From Tannerella sp. (GTDB lineage: Bacteria > Bacteroidota > Bacteroidia > Bacteroidales > Tannerellaceae), in the NCBI GenBank assembly GCA_031277335.1, contig JAITMM010000231.1, forward strand, positions 1 to 36,195: a stretch of DNA of 36,195 nt, written 5' to 3'. How positions within the stretch are numbered: the stretch's first letter is position 1; every line of letters begins with the position of its first letter. A program made the position numbers and the translations under genes. Below are positions 15,697 to 24,606 of this stretch, piece after piece. The notes under the pieces were generated by a model that was not told where the DNA came from, did not search any database, and worked only from the letters and a program-made list of their open reading frames with translations.

Positions 15697-17055
15697 ATGT
15701 TTGACATAGCAATACTCGGCGGAGGCCCGGCCGGATACGTAGCGGCAGAAAGAGCCGGAGCAAAGGGACTGAAAGTAGTCCTGTTTGAGAAACGTGAATT
15801 GGGAGGCGTATGCCTGAATGAAGGCTGCATCCCGACTAAGACGCTGCTATACAGCGCCAAACTATACGACAATGCTGTGAACGGAGAGAAATACGGAATC
15901 ATCGCGCCGGACGTCTCCTTTAAGTTCGACAAAATCATTGCCCGTAAAAATAAGGTAGTCAGGAAATTGGTTGCAGGCGTCAAGGCCAAGATGACGGCTT
16001 ATAATGTGCAGACAGTCAAAGGCGAAGCCGTCATTCGGGGGCGCTCGTCAAATGGAATTGAAATTACGTGCAATGACGAAACATATCTTTCGGCGAATCT
16101 GCTAATCTGCACAGGATCAGAAGCATCCGTTCCGCCCATTCCGGGCGTCAGCGAGGCCGGCGAGATCGTCCTGACCAATCGTGAAATACTGAACCTGAAC
16201 CAATTGCCGGCATCGCTCGTTATTATCGGCGGCGGTGTGATAGGGATGGAATTTGCGAGTCTATACAATAGCTTCGGAACGAAAGTGACTGTGATAGAGA
16301 TGCTTCCTGAGATATTGGGAGGGCTTGACGGCGAAATCAGCCGGATGCTGCGTGAAATATACGCAAAGAAAGGCGTTCAATTCTACCTGTCGAGCAAAGT
16401 GACAGAAATCAAAGGTCACGAAGTGGTATTTACCGATAGTGATGGCGTAACAAGCTCAGTAATAGGAGATAATATATTGATGAGCGTCGGCAGGCGTGCC
16501 GTGACAGGCGGTTTCGGGCTTGAAACGATTGGCGTCGAATTGGTTAGAGGCGCCATCAAGGTGGACAACAGGATGCGTACGAACGTGCCCAATGTCTTTG
16601 CCGCAGGCGATGTGACGGGCTTTTCGATGCTGGCGCATACGGCAAGCCGCGAGGGTGAGGTCGTGGTGAACAACCTCACGGGACGTCCCGACGTGATGCG
16701 CTACAATGCCATTCCGGGCGTCGTCTATACAAATCCTGAGGTAGCAAGCGTTGGCCTGACGGAGGAAGCGGCTCAGGCACAAAGTGTTGCCTATCGGATT
16801 GCATCGTTACCGATGGCTTACGCAGGCCGGTTCGTCGCCGAAAATGAAGCCGGAACGGGAATATGCAAGGTGCTGGTAGGGGAGGAGTATGGCGAAGTGC
16901 TTGGTGTTCATATACTTGGCAATCCGTGCAGCGAAATAATTTACGGCGCCTGCATGGCGATCGAACAGGAAATGACGTTGAAAGAATTGGAAGAAGTCGT
17001 CTTCCCGCATCCCACCGTCTCGGAAATTTTCAGGGAAACGGTATTTGAATTTTAA
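15697..17055 (+). CDS. lpdA: Dihydrolipoyl dehydrogenase (E3)
   Basis: 452 aa. FAD-dependent enzyme that reoxidises the lipoyl group of E2 and passes electrons to NAD+. The FAD-binding GGGPAG motif is at 8-13, the redox disulfide is in GGVCLNEGCIPTK (Cys39, Cys44), the NAD-binding GGGVIGMEFA lies mid-protein, the second FAD motif NVFAAGDVTG follows, and the C-terminal dimerisation domain has the active-site pair in HPTVSEIFRE (His438, Glu443). Length is slightly below the usual 460-475. It lies directly downstream of E2, so the two encode a partial complex; the E1 partner must come from another locus. Confidence 0.96.
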   Translation: MFDIAILGGGPAGYVAAERAGAKGLKVVLFEKRELGGVCLNEGCIPTKTLLYSAKLYDNAVNGEKYGIIAPDVSFKFDKIIARKNKVVRKLVAGVKAKMTAYNVQTVKGEAVIRGRSSNGIEITCNDETYLSANLLICTGSEASVPPIPGVSEAGEIVLTNREILNLNQLPASLVIIGGGVIGMEFASLYNSFGTKVTVIEMLPEILGGLDGEISRMLREIYAKKGVQFYLSSKVTEIKGHEVVFTDSDGVTSSVIGDNILMSVGRRAVTGGFGLETIGVELVRGAIKVDNRMRTNVPNVFAAGDVTGFSMLAHTASREGEVVVNNLTGRPDVMRYNAIPGVVYTNPEVASVGLTEEAAQAQSVAYRIASLPMAYAGRFVAENEAGTGICKVLVGEEYGEVLGVHILGNPCSEIIYGACMAIEQEMTLKELEEVVFPHPTVSEIFRETVFEF

Positions 17056-17103
17056 TAACTGAGTAACTGAATAACTGAATAACAGAGTAATGTAATTACT
17101 GAA
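17056..17103. repeat. Octamer array after lpdA
   Basis: Six 8-bp units (TAACTGAG, TAACTGAA twice, TAACAGAG, then the degenerate TAATGTAA and TTACTGAA) begin immediately after the lpdA stop codon. This is a different unit from the heptamers further downstream in the same gap. Confidence 0.8.
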
Positions 17104-17183
17104 TAAACGATTAATATGATTTTAATTAACAATGTTTTATCCAAATTATGCAATCCGTTTGGATTGTATCGTTCGGAAAAAAA

Positions 17184-17254
17184 ATTGAAAATTGAACATT
17201 GAACTTTAAACATTGAACTTTGAACATTGAACTTTGAACATTGAACTTTTGAAC
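17184..17254. repeat. Heptamer array upstream of the DUF1858 gene
   Basis: About ten units of the forms ATTGAAC, TTTGAAC and TTTAAAC. The last full unit has one extra T, shifting the register. The array ends ten bases before the ATG at 17265. The unit is the same family as the array before lpdA. Confidence 0.88.
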
Positions 17255-17264
17255 AATTAAAATA

Positions 17265-17777
17265 ATGGAAATCAATCTGCAAACAAAAATAGGTGCCATG
17301 TTGGAGGCCTATCCCGGGCTGGAAGCAGTCCTGCTCCATATTTCGCCCCATTTCGCCAAACTGAAAAACCCTGTCCTCAGACGGACGGTGGCGAAAGTGG
17401 CCACCTTGCAGCAAGCCGCTCAGATGGCTGGCATAGAGCCCGGTGTGATGGTACAGATGATGCGAAATGCGGCAGGGTTGAGCGAAATCGCGTCGGAAAC
17501 AACAGATGGTCAAGAGATTGCAACGTCAAGACCGTCATGGCTCGATGAATCAAATATCGCCGTCCGCTACGACGCCAACCCCGTGATTGACTCCGGAGGA
17601 AGCCCCATGCAGGAAATTATCAAGTTGGCAAACACGTTGAAAGACAATGAAATCATGGAACTGACCACGTCTTTCAAGCCGGCCCCGATTATCGACCTGC
17701 TACAATCCAAGGGATTCGAGTCGTGGCATCACGAAGGAAAGACTTATTTTATTAAATTTAAAGCTGTAAAGATATGA
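17265..17777 (+). CDS. DUF1858 plus DUF2249/TusA-like protein coupled to nitric oxide reductase
   Basis: 170 aa, cytoplasmic, with no membrane segment. Residues 1-70 (IGAMLEAYPGLEAVLLHISP, then LRRTVAKVATLQQAAQMAGI) form the DUF1858/ScdA N-terminal-like helical domain, seen in proteins of nitrosative-stress repair. Residues about 108-168 (EIIKLANTLKDNEIMELTTS, then PIIDLLQSKGFESWHHEGKT) look like a DUF2249/TusA-like alpha/beta domain. The stop codon overlaps the start of the nitric oxide reductase gene (ATGA at 17774-17777), so the two are translationally coupled. An accessory role in nitric oxide handling or repair is inferred from this. Confidence 0.8.
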   Translation: MEINLQTKIGAMLEAYPGLEAVLLHISPHFAKLKNPVLRRTVAKVATLQQAAQMAGIEPGVMVQMMRNAAGLSEIASETTDGQEIATSRPSWLDESNIAVRYDANPVIDSGGSPMQEIIKLANTLKDNEIMELTTSFKPAPIIDLLQSKGFESWHHEGKTYFIKFKAVKI

Positions 17778-20014
17778 GTAGAGAAAAGAAATTGTGGATA
17801 CTATTTGCAACAATAACAATAGTATCTTTCTCGGTGTTAGGTTATTACGGCCATCAAATCTATCAGAAGGCCCCTCCTATCCCCGAAAAAATCGTATCCG
17901 CATCCGGAGCAGTCATCTTCACCGCTCAGGATATTCAGGAAGGGCAGAATGTATGGCAAAGTATGGGTGGACAGGAAGTTGGCTCTGTTTGGGGGCATGG
18001 CTCTTACGTGGCGCCCGACTGGACGGCTGACTGGCTGCACCGCGAGGCAGTCTTCCTGCTGGACAGGTTTGCCCAACGTGATTACGGACAGAAGTTCGAC
18101 GCGCTTGACGCTGAAAAACAGGCCGTTTTAAAGGTCAAACTCCGGCAGGATCTGCGTACCAACACCTACGACACAGGCACGAAAACCATCACCATCACGG
18201 ACGACAGGGTGGAGGCTATCAAGTTCCTGAGCAACTACTATCAGGGCCTGTTTATGAACGACCCGCAATACGACAAGTTGCGTGAAGACTATGCGATGCG
18301 TTCCAACACCATCGACGACCCTGCCCGGATGGCCAAGATGAATGCGTTTCTCTTCTGGGCCACGTGGGCTACGGTCACCGAAAGGCCCGGTGAGACAATG
18401 AGTTACACGCACAACTGGCCGGCCGACGAGTTGGTCGGCAACGAATTGACAAAAGACCTGCTTCTCTGGTCGGGCATCAGCGTCGTTCTGCTGATTCTCT
18501 TTATCGGAGCGCTTGTATTCTATTATGTACAGGCGAAGGAGGAAGATTATCGCACTCCCGCAGCAGACCCGCTGATCGGCGTCAAGGAGACGACTTCGAT
18601 GCGGCATATCAAAAAATACTTGGTCGTCGTGGGCGGACTGATGGTCGTGCAAGTCTTGTTGGGCGTCCTTGCCGCTCATTATCAGGTGGAAGGAGACGGA
18701 TTGTTCGGCATGACGATATTTGCCGAACTGCTGCCTTATGCCGTTGCCAGGACATGGCACCTTCAGCTGGGCATCTTCTGGATTGCAACGGCCTGGCTTT
18801 CAATGGGATTATACGTAGCGCCCGCTTTGATGGGCAAGGATCCCAAGTTTCAGGTCTTCGGCGTCAACTTCCTGTTTATTGCCTTGCTCATTATTGTAAT
18901 AGGCTCGTTGGCAGGCGAATGGATGGGCGTCATGCAAAAATTGAATCCAGAAATCAACTTCTGGTTCGGACATCAGGGATACGAATACGTTGACCTGGGA
19001 CGGTTCTGGCAATTGTTCCTCTTCGTCGGGCTATTCGTATGGCTGATTCTGATGATACGCCCGATAATCCCGTTTATGAAAGCGCATCCCGAGAAAAAAA
19101 GTTTCATGACGCTCTTCCTGATCTCGTGTCTTGCCATCGGACTGTTCTACGGTGCGGGGCTGATGTGGGGACAGCACACGGCATTGACCATCGCCGAATA
19201 CTGGAGATGGTGGGTCGTCCACTTGTGGGTGGAGGGCTTCTTTGAAGTATTTGCCACCGTCGCCATCGGCGTCCTGTTCGTGCGGCTGGGGCTGTTGAGC
19301 GAAAAAGCCGCCACGACCTACGCACTGCTTTCGACCAGTATCTACCTGGCAGGCGGCGTTTTAGGCACATTCCATCACCTGTATTTTGCCGGCACATCGA
19401 CGGCGGTCATGGCCATCGGCGCAAGTTTCAGCGCATTGGAAGTCGTCCCGTTGACACTGGCCGGATTCGAGGCCTACCGCAATTACAGGGCGTCGAAGGT
19501 GACGCAATGGATGAAAGATTATAAATGGCCCATCTATTTCCTCGTTTCCGTCGGGTTCTGGAACTTCTTGGGCGCCGGCGTATTCGGCTTCCTGATCAAT
19601 CCGCCAGCAGCGCTCTACTTCGTTCAGGGCTTGAACACGACCCCGCTTCACGGACATACCGCCCTGTTCGGCGTCTATGGCATGCTGGGTATCGGCTTCG
19701 TACTCTTCGTATTAAGGAGCATGTACAGAGATGCCGTATGGAATGAGAAACTGATGAAATGGTTCTTCTGGGGCCTGAACGGCGGATTGTTGGCCATGGC
19801 GTTGCTAAGCCTGCTGCCCATCGGCATCTGGCAAGCCGTCGAGAGCATTGACAAGGGAATGTGGTACGCCCGCTCAGCCGAACTGATGCAGCAACCGGCC
19901 ATGATGGTGCTCAAATGGATGAGGTCGATTGGCGACACGGTATTTACCGTCGGGCTGCTTTGCGGCGTATGGCTGATCCTGAAGTTGATACTTTTCAACA
20001 AAAAAAGCGCGTAG
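17774..20014 (+). CDS. norZ: Quinol-dependent nitric oxide reductase, single subunit (qNOR)
   Basis: 746 aa. Reduces two NO to N2O with electrons from quinol at the inner membrane. An N-terminal extracytoplasmic segment (about 30-215, with GQNVWQSMGGQEVGSVWGHG) fused to a heme-copper oxidase-like core marks the qNOR type rather than the cytochrome c-linked NorB. Likely heme and non-heme iron ligands lie in RTWHLQLG (His329), VVHLWVEGFFE (His483, Glu487), TFHHLYF (His534, His535) and LHGHTALFG (His626, His628). Roughly 14 membrane spans are predicted. With no other denitrification gene nearby, detoxification of NO is more likely than respiration (inference). A strong terminator follows. Confidence 0.94.
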   Translation: MSREKKLWILFATITIVSFSVLGYYGHQIYQKAPPIPEKIVSASGAVIFTAQDIQEGQNVWQSMGGQEVGSVWGHGSYVAPDWTADWLHREAVFLLDRFAQRDYGQKFDALDAEKQAVLKVKLRQDLRTNTYDTGTKTITITDDRVEAIKFLSNYYQGLFMNDPQYDKLREDYAMRSNTIDDPARMAKMNAFLFWATWATVTERPGETMSYTHNWPADELVGNELTKDLLLWSGISVVLLILFIGALVFYYVQAKEEDYRTPAADPLIGVKETTSMRHIKKYLVVVGGLMVVQVLLGVLAAHYQVEGDGLFGMTIFAELLPYAVARTWHLQLGIFWIATAWLSMGLYVAPALMGKDPKFQVFGVNFLFIALLIIVIGSLAGEWMGVMQKLNPEINFWFGHQGYEYVDLGRFWQLFLFVGLFVWLILMIRPIIPFMKAHPEKKSFMTLFLISCLAIGLFYGAGLMWGQHTALTIAEYWRWWVVHLWVEGFFEVFATVAIGVLFVRLGLLSEKAATTYALLSTSIYLAGGVLGTFHHLYFAGTSTAVMAIGASFSALEVVPLTLAGFEAYRNYRASKVTQWMKDYKWPIYFLVSVGFWNFLGAGVFGFLINPPAALYFVQGLNTTPLHGHTALFGVYGMLGIGFVLFVLRSMYRDAVWNEKLMKWFFWGLNGGLLAMALLSLLPIGIWQAVESIDKGMWYARSAELMQQPAMMVLKWMRSIGDTVFTVGLLCGVWLILKLILFNKKSA

Positions 20015-20045
20015 ATTTCATTGTTTTAGTAAGTATTATAAGTGG

Positions 20046-20080
20046 AAAGAGGTTGCTCGCGATTGAGCAGCCTCTTTTTT
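20046..20080 (+). terminator. Intrinsic terminator after norZ
   Basis: AAAGAGGTTGCTC (20046-20058) and GAGCAGCCTCTTT (20065-20077) pair with one U-G wobble around a 6-nt loop and run into a T tract. It closes the E2-lpdA-DUF1858-norZ stretch. Confidence 0.92.
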
Positions 20081-20247
20081 ATTAAACTTCTCATTTCTGC
20101 TAACTTGCTTTTAACCTTGATATTTACTAAAAAACGTGAAGCAGATTTTAAGACCTTGTGTAAAAATATGTTATAAAACATGTTTTATTATTATCAAAAT
20201 ATCAGGAAGAAACTTAATTTTACACGCAAATTTGATAACTGATCTTA

Positions 20248-21330
20248 ATGAAGAAGAATGAAAGTACTCTTTCCGGTTTGCTCGCATCGGATTTCAACAA
20301 AACGGTAGACGGGAAAGAAGTGACACTCTGTGTGTTAAAGAACAATAACGGTTGCGAACTCGCTGTGACAAACTATGGCGCAACCATCGTTTCATTGATG
20401 GTACCCGATAAAAACGGCGCAATGACCGATGTAGTAACGGGATACAGGACGCTGGAAGATTATTTTACCTCCGAGCGGTCTTATCTTGGAGCTGTCTGCG
20501 GACGCTACGGCAACCGTATAGCCAAGGGCAGATTTGAATTGGACGGTGTGGTATTCGACAAGTTAGTGATTAACAATGGCCCCAACCATCTGCATGGCGG
20601 TGCGAAGGGCTTCGATTCCGTCGTTTGGAACATCAAACAGGAAGATGACCAAACAGTGATCCTTTCCTATATTTCGACTGACGGCGATGAAGGCTATCCC
20701 GGCACGCTCCATGTGGCGCTCAGCTATCATTTGTCCAACAACAATACGTTGCGTATCAACTACATTGCCGAGACGGATAAGCCCACGGTGCTCAATCTGA
20801 CGAATCACTCGTATTTCAATCTTTCCGGCGTCGGCGACCCGTCGATAGACGATCATATCGTGACTATCAACGCCGATCATTATCTGCCGACAGATGCTGT
20901 TACCATCCCGTTCGGCCCGTCGGCTGAGGTGGAAAACACGCCTATGGATTTTCGCACGCCTCATGCCATTGGCGAGCGGATAAATGACAGTTTCGAACAA
21001 TTGATTTTCGGCGGCGGCTACGACCATACATTTATTATAATAAACAACAAACCTAATGAATTAGGGTTTGCCGGCCGTTGCGAATCGCCCAAGACAGGTA
21101 TTGTCATGGATATTTTCACTACTGAGCCGGGATTGCAATTATATACAGGCAATTGGTTGACAGGTGATTATCCCGGTAAGCTCGGGCATCGCTATCCCCG
21201 CCGGTCGGCTTTATGCTTCGAGACGCAACATTTCCCCGACAGCCCCAACAAGCCCGAATACCCGACAACCGTATTGCGGCCCGGCGAACAGTTTATCAGC
21301 ACAACAGAATATAAATTTTCAACAAAATAA
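20248..21330 (+). CDS. galM: Aldose 1-epimerase (mutarotase)
   Basis: 360 aa. Interconverts alpha and beta anomers of galactose and other aldoses, feeding galactokinase. Catalytic residues are visible: His187 in NLTNHSYFNLSG and the base Glu293 in TTEPGLQLYTGNW. The substrate-binding region GRYGNRIAKGRFELDG and NHLHGGAKGFDSVVW are typical. No signal peptide was seen, so it should be cytoplasmic, unlike the exported mutarotases of some Bacteroides. It is the first gene of the galM-MFS-galK cluster, with 28 nt to the transporter. A weak promoter-like TAATTTTAC is found near 20215-20223. Confidence 0.96.
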   Translation: MKKNESTLSGLLASDFNKTVDGKEVTLCVLKNNNGCELAVTNYGATIVSLMVPDKNGAMTDVVTGYRTLEDYFTSERSYLGAVCGRYGNRIAKGRFELDGVVFDKLVINNGPNHLHGGAKGFDSVVWNIKQEDDQTVILSYISTDGDEGYPGTLHVALSYHLSNNNTLRINYIAETDKPTVLNLTNHSYFNLSGVGDPSIDDHIVTINADHYLPTDAVTIPFGPSAEVENTPMDFRTPHAIGERINDSFEQLIFGGGYDHTFIIINNKPNELGFAGRCESPKTGIVMDIFTTEPGLQLYTGNWLTGDYPGKLGHRYPRRSALCFETQHFPDSPNKPEYPTTVLRPGEQFISTTEYKFSTK

Positions 21331-21358
21331 TTATTAACTAACATAAACAGAAGTGAAT

Positions 21359-22642
21359 ATGGAAACGAAAAAAAATTACACGTTACCAATTATTATGATG
21401 ATCCTGCTCTTCGGCATGATCTCATTCGTTACAAACTTAGCCGCCCCGATGGGTATTGTCCTGAAAAGTCAGTTCGGCGTATCCAACGCCATGGGGGTGC
21501 TCGGCAATATGGCTAACTTTATTGCGTATGCCGTCATGGGGATACCCGGAGGCATTTTACTGCAAAGAGTGGGCTATAAGAAAACAGCCTTGATCGCCAT
21601 TGCCATTGGCTTTGTGGGCGTCTTAATCCAGTATCTATCGGGATATGCAGGTCAATCGTCGGCAATGATTGTCTATCTGCTTGGCGCATTTGTTGCCGGT
21701 TTTTCTATGACGCTGCTCAATACGGTTGTCAATCCGATGTTGAACACGCTCGGTGGTGGCGGCAATAAAGGTAATCAGTTGATTCAGGTCGGCGGTTCGT
21801 TTAACTCCGTCATGGCTACTTTCACACCTGCCTTTGTAGGTATTTTGATCGGCGAAGCTACTAAAGCACAAATCACCGATATATTCCCGGTCATGTATAT
21901 TGCCATGGGAGTATTCGCGCTTGTATTCTTTGTATTATTGGCAGTGAAAATTCCTGAACCACAGGCACAATGGTCTACAGAAAAGATTGGAACACTTATG
22001 TCGGGCGCGCTTAAATTCCGTCATTTCGTATTGGGAGCTTTCGGAATATTTGTCTATGTCGGCGTTGAGGTCGGCACCCCGACGATGATGAATTACTGGC
22101 TGACCGATCTTCCCAGCGTTGGAGCAACCATTGCAGGAACAGTTGCAGGCACTTATTGGTTTTTGATGCTGGTCGGACGTCTGTTTGGCGCTTCCATTGG
22201 AGGAAAAGTTTCAAGCAAAACGATGCTCACGGTTGGTTCACTGATCGCGCTTGTATTGGTGTTGGCCGGAATATTTTCCCCAACTACCACATTGATATCG
22301 CTTCCCGTATTTCAAAGTTCAGGCAGTTCCCTGTCATTCGGATTGGCACAGGTACCGATCAACGCCATATTCTTCGTATTGGTAGGTTTATGTACTTCCA
22401 TCATGTGGGGATCAATCTATAATTTAGCCGTCGAAGGATTGGGCAAATACTTGGCCGTTGCTTCCGGTATCTTCATGACGCTTGTATGCGGTGGAGGAAT
22501 TCTGCCCTGGGTACAAGCATTAGTAGCCGACGCATCCGGTTATTTAACAAGCTATTGGGTGATGTTCGCCGGTTTTGCTTACCTGCTCTTCTATGCTTTG
22601 ATTGGCAGCAAAAATGTGAATAAAAATATTGCTGTCGACTAA
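21359..22642 (+). CDS. MFS sugar (galactose/glucose) permease
   Basis: 427 aa from ATG at 21359; a GTG two codons upstream (21353) is possible but unnecessary. About 12 membrane spans, with a first-helix motif of the FucP-like sugar:proton symporters (FGMISFVTNLAAPMGIVLKS), a loop LLQRVGYKKTALIAIAIGF between helices 2 and 3, and the sequence TLLNTVVNPMLNTLGGGGNKG, which is typical of the Bacteroidales glucose/galactose transporters. It sits between galM and galK, so galactose import is the likely job. The gap to galK is 26 nt. Confidence 0.9.
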   Translation: METKKNYTLPIIMMILLFGMISFVTNLAAPMGIVLKSQFGVSNAMGVLGNMANFIAYAVMGIPGGILLQRVGYKKTALIAIAIGFVGVLIQYLSGYAGQSSAMIVYLLGAFVAGFSMTLLNTVVNPMLNTLGGGGNKGNQLIQVGGSFNSVMATFTPAFVGILIGEATKAQITDIFPVMYIAMGVFALVFFVLLAVKIPEPQAQWSTEKIGTLMSGALKFRHFVLGAFGIFVYVGVEVGTPTMMNYWLTDLPSVGATIAGTVAGTYWFLMLVGRLFGASIGGKVSSKTMLTVGSLIALVLVLAGIFSPTTTLISLPVFQSSGSSLSFGLAQVPINAIFFVLVGLCTSIMWGSIYNLAVEGLGKYLAVASGIFMTLVCGGGILPWVQALVADASGYLTSYWVMFAGFAYLLFYALIGSKNVNKNIAVD

Positions 22643-22668
22643 AATATTATTAATCAAAAACGTAAATC

Positions 22669-23808
22669 ATGGAGTTAGATCACGTTAGACGACGTTTTAT
22701 TAAACATTTTGACGGGAGTACGGGTACGGTATACGCTTCGCCGGGACGTATCAATCTGATTGGCGAGCATACCGATTATAACGGTGGATTTGTGTTTCCC
22801 GGTGCTATTGACAAGGGAATCATGGCAGAAATCAAGTTGAACGGTTCGCAGAAAGTACGAGCCTATTCGATTGACATGAAGGATTATGTCGAGTTTGGCC
22901 TGAATGAGGAAGATGCTCCCCGCACAAGTTGGGCGAGGTATATCTTCGGTGTTTGCCGCGAGATTATCAAGCGGGGACATCGGCTCGAAGGGTTCAATAC
23001 GGCTTTTTCAGGCGATGTGCCTCTGGGAGCCGGTTTGTCATCGTCTGCCGCACTTGAAAGTACGTTTGCCTTTGCGCTCAACGACATGTTCAATCTCGGA
23101 ATCGACAAGTTTGAACTGGCCAAAATCGGTCAGGCCACCGAACATAATTACTGCGGCGTGAAATGCGGGATTATGGATCAGTTTGCCTCGCTGTTTGGCC
23201 GGGTAGGCAGTCTGATTCGGCTTGACTGTCGCTCGCTGGAATACGAATATTATCCGTTCAACCCGAAAGGCTACAAACTTGTGCTCCTCGATACGCTTGT
23301 TAAACACGAGCTTGCATCTTCTGCTTACAACAAACGCCGCGAGTCGTGCGAAAATGTCGCCAAGGCAATCGGCGTAGAGTTTTTACGCGATGCTACGCTC
23401 AAACAGCTTCAATCCGTAAAGGATCAGGTCAGCCCGGAAGACTATATGCGCGCCGAATATGTGATCGAAGAGATACAGCGCGTGCTGGATGTCTGCGATG
23501 CGTTGCAAGCAGGTGATTATGAGACGGTCGGAAAGAAAATGTATGAAACGCATCACGGGATGAGCAAGCTGTATGAAGTCAGTTGCGTCGAATTGGATTA
23601 CCTCAACGAGGTGGCTGCTGCTTGTGGTGTGACAGGGTCACGCGTCATGGGAGGCGGCTTCGGAGGTTGTACCATCAATCTCGTCAAAGAAGAACTCTAC
23701 GAGGCATTTATAGAAAAAGCAAAATCAGGTTACCGCGAGAAATTCGGGAAATTCCCGAAAATATACGACGTCGTCATCAGCGACGGCGCACGCAAAATAA
23801 GTGATTAG
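22669..23808 (+). CDS. galK: Galactokinase
   Basis: 379 aa. Phosphorylates alpha-D-galactose to galactose-1-phosphate, the entry into the Leloir pathway. The GHMP-kinase signatures are complete: the galactokinase motif GRINLIGEHTDYNGG (26-40), the ATP-binding GDVPLGAGLSSSAALE (about 115-128), CGIMDQFASLFG with the catalytic Asp, and the C-terminal GSRVMGGGFGGCTINLV. It is the last gene of the operon; an intrinsic terminator follows 32 nt later. galT and galE are not in the window. Confidence 0.97.
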   Translation: MELDHVRRRFIKHFDGSTGTVYASPGRINLIGEHTDYNGGFVFPGAIDKGIMAEIKLNGSQKVRAYSIDMKDYVEFGLNEEDAPRTSWARYIFGVCREIIKRGHRLEGFNTAFSGDVPLGAGLSSSAALESTFAFALNDMFNLGIDKFELAKIGQATEHNYCGVKCGIMDQFASLFGRVGSLIRLDCRSLEYEYYPFNPKGYKLVLLDTLVKHELASSAYNKRRESCENVAKAIGVEFLRDATLKQLQSVKDQVSPEDYMRAEYVIEEIQRVLDVCDALQAGDYETVGKKMYETHHGMSKLYEVSCVELDYLNEVAAACGVTGSRVMGGGFGGCTINLVKEELYEAFIEKAKSGYREKFGKFPKIYDVVISDGARKISD

Positions 23809-23840
23809 ACAAGTTTTTTCTGTGTTTTCCTAATATTGGA

Positions 23841-23875
23841 AAGAGCCGTGGATGTGAAATCTACGGCTTTTTTTT
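23841..23875 (+). terminator. Intrinsic terminator after galK
   Basis: AGCCGTGGAT and ATCTACGGCT form a stem with one mismatch, followed by eight Ts. Confidence 0.9.
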
Positions 23876-23876
23876 C

Positions 23877-23944
23877 ACCTCACCCCCGGCCCCTCTCCGA
23901 AAGAGAGGGGAGATTTAAAGAATCAAAGATTCGAAAATTCAAAG
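23877..23944. repeat. GC-rich palindromic repeat plus short octamer array
   Basis: CCCCTCTC (23890-23897) and GAGAGGGG (23903-23910) form a perfect hairpin preceded by CACCTCACCCCCGG, a kind of intergenic palindrome that is often dispersed in genomes. Immediately after it lie a few 8-bp units (ATTCAAAG, ATTCGAAA), the reverse complement of the octamer unit found next to panB. Confidence 0.65.
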
Positions 23945-23953
23945 ATTATTTTT

Positions 23954-23962
23954 ATCTTTGCC
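23954..23962 (+). promoter_or_regulatory. -7 promoter element for the LEA-like lipoprotein
   Basis: TATCTTTGC matches TAnnTTTGC, 33 nt upstream of the ATG. No clear TTTG is present 19-20 nt upstream, where the octamer repeats lie. Confidence 0.55.
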
Positions 23963-23995
23963 GACGCATAATGTGATATTAATGTAAAAAAAGAT

Positions 23996-24583
23996 ATGAA
24001 AAGGAGCATTTATTTAGTTTTAGTGATTGCGGGGATGACGCTGCTTTCGGGGTGCGACATTACCAAAGGGCTGGCAAGCATGTATAACATGACAAATTGC
24101 GAGTATAAGTACAAGTCTATCTCGAACTTGACTGTCGGGAATATGAATCTATCCAACGGTATTTCGGCGTTGCAAATTCCGCAGGCACTGGCGATACTGA
24201 GCGGAGCGACTTCGTCTATCCCGTTGAATTTCACGGTAAACCTTGACGTGCATAATCCTAACCTGACGCAGGCGGCTTTTCAGGCGCTTCAATATATTAT
24301 TCAGATTGACGACATCGAACTGACGACGGGCAGCCTGACGCAGCCGTTCAATGTGGACGCCGGCGCTACGCAACTATTGCCAATCAATATCGGGGTGGAC
24401 GTGGCCAAGCTGATGACCAACAATTCGGCTTCATCCGTACTGAATATCGTCAAAAACTTTATCGGGATCGGAAGCCAGCCGTCGAATGTGACCGTACAGC
24501 TAAAACCGACATTCAATCTGGGTAGCTCATCATTCACCTCGCCGGTCTTTATCCCTGTCAGCTTCTCGTTCGGAGGGAAGTAA
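23996..24583 (+). CDS. LEA type 2-like lipoprotein
   Basis: 195 aa. The lipoprotein signal is clear, with lipobox LSGC and Cys20. The rest is a single beta-rich domain with a pattern typical of LEA-2/WHy-like proteins: an alternating hydrophobic strand SIPLNFTVNLDVHNPN followed by a second half with DIELTTGSLTQPFNVDAGAT and a closing strand FIPVSFSFGG. Similar lipoproteins are frequent in Bacteroidales and usually single-gene units; their function is unknown. It is probably periplasmic and membrane-anchored. The family assignment is from pattern only. Confidence 0.65.
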   Translation: MKRSIYLVLVIAGMTLLSGCDITKGLASMYNMTNCEYKYKSISNLTVGNMNLSNGISALQIPQALAILSGATSSIPLNFTVNLDVHNPNLTQAAFQALQYIIQIDDIELTTGSLTQPFNVDAGATQLLPINIGVDVAKLMTNNSASSVLNIVKNFIGIGSQPSNVTVQLKPTFNLGSSSFTSPVFIPVSFSFGGK

Positions 24584-24606
24584 AGTTGAATTAATAAAAT
24601 ATAATT

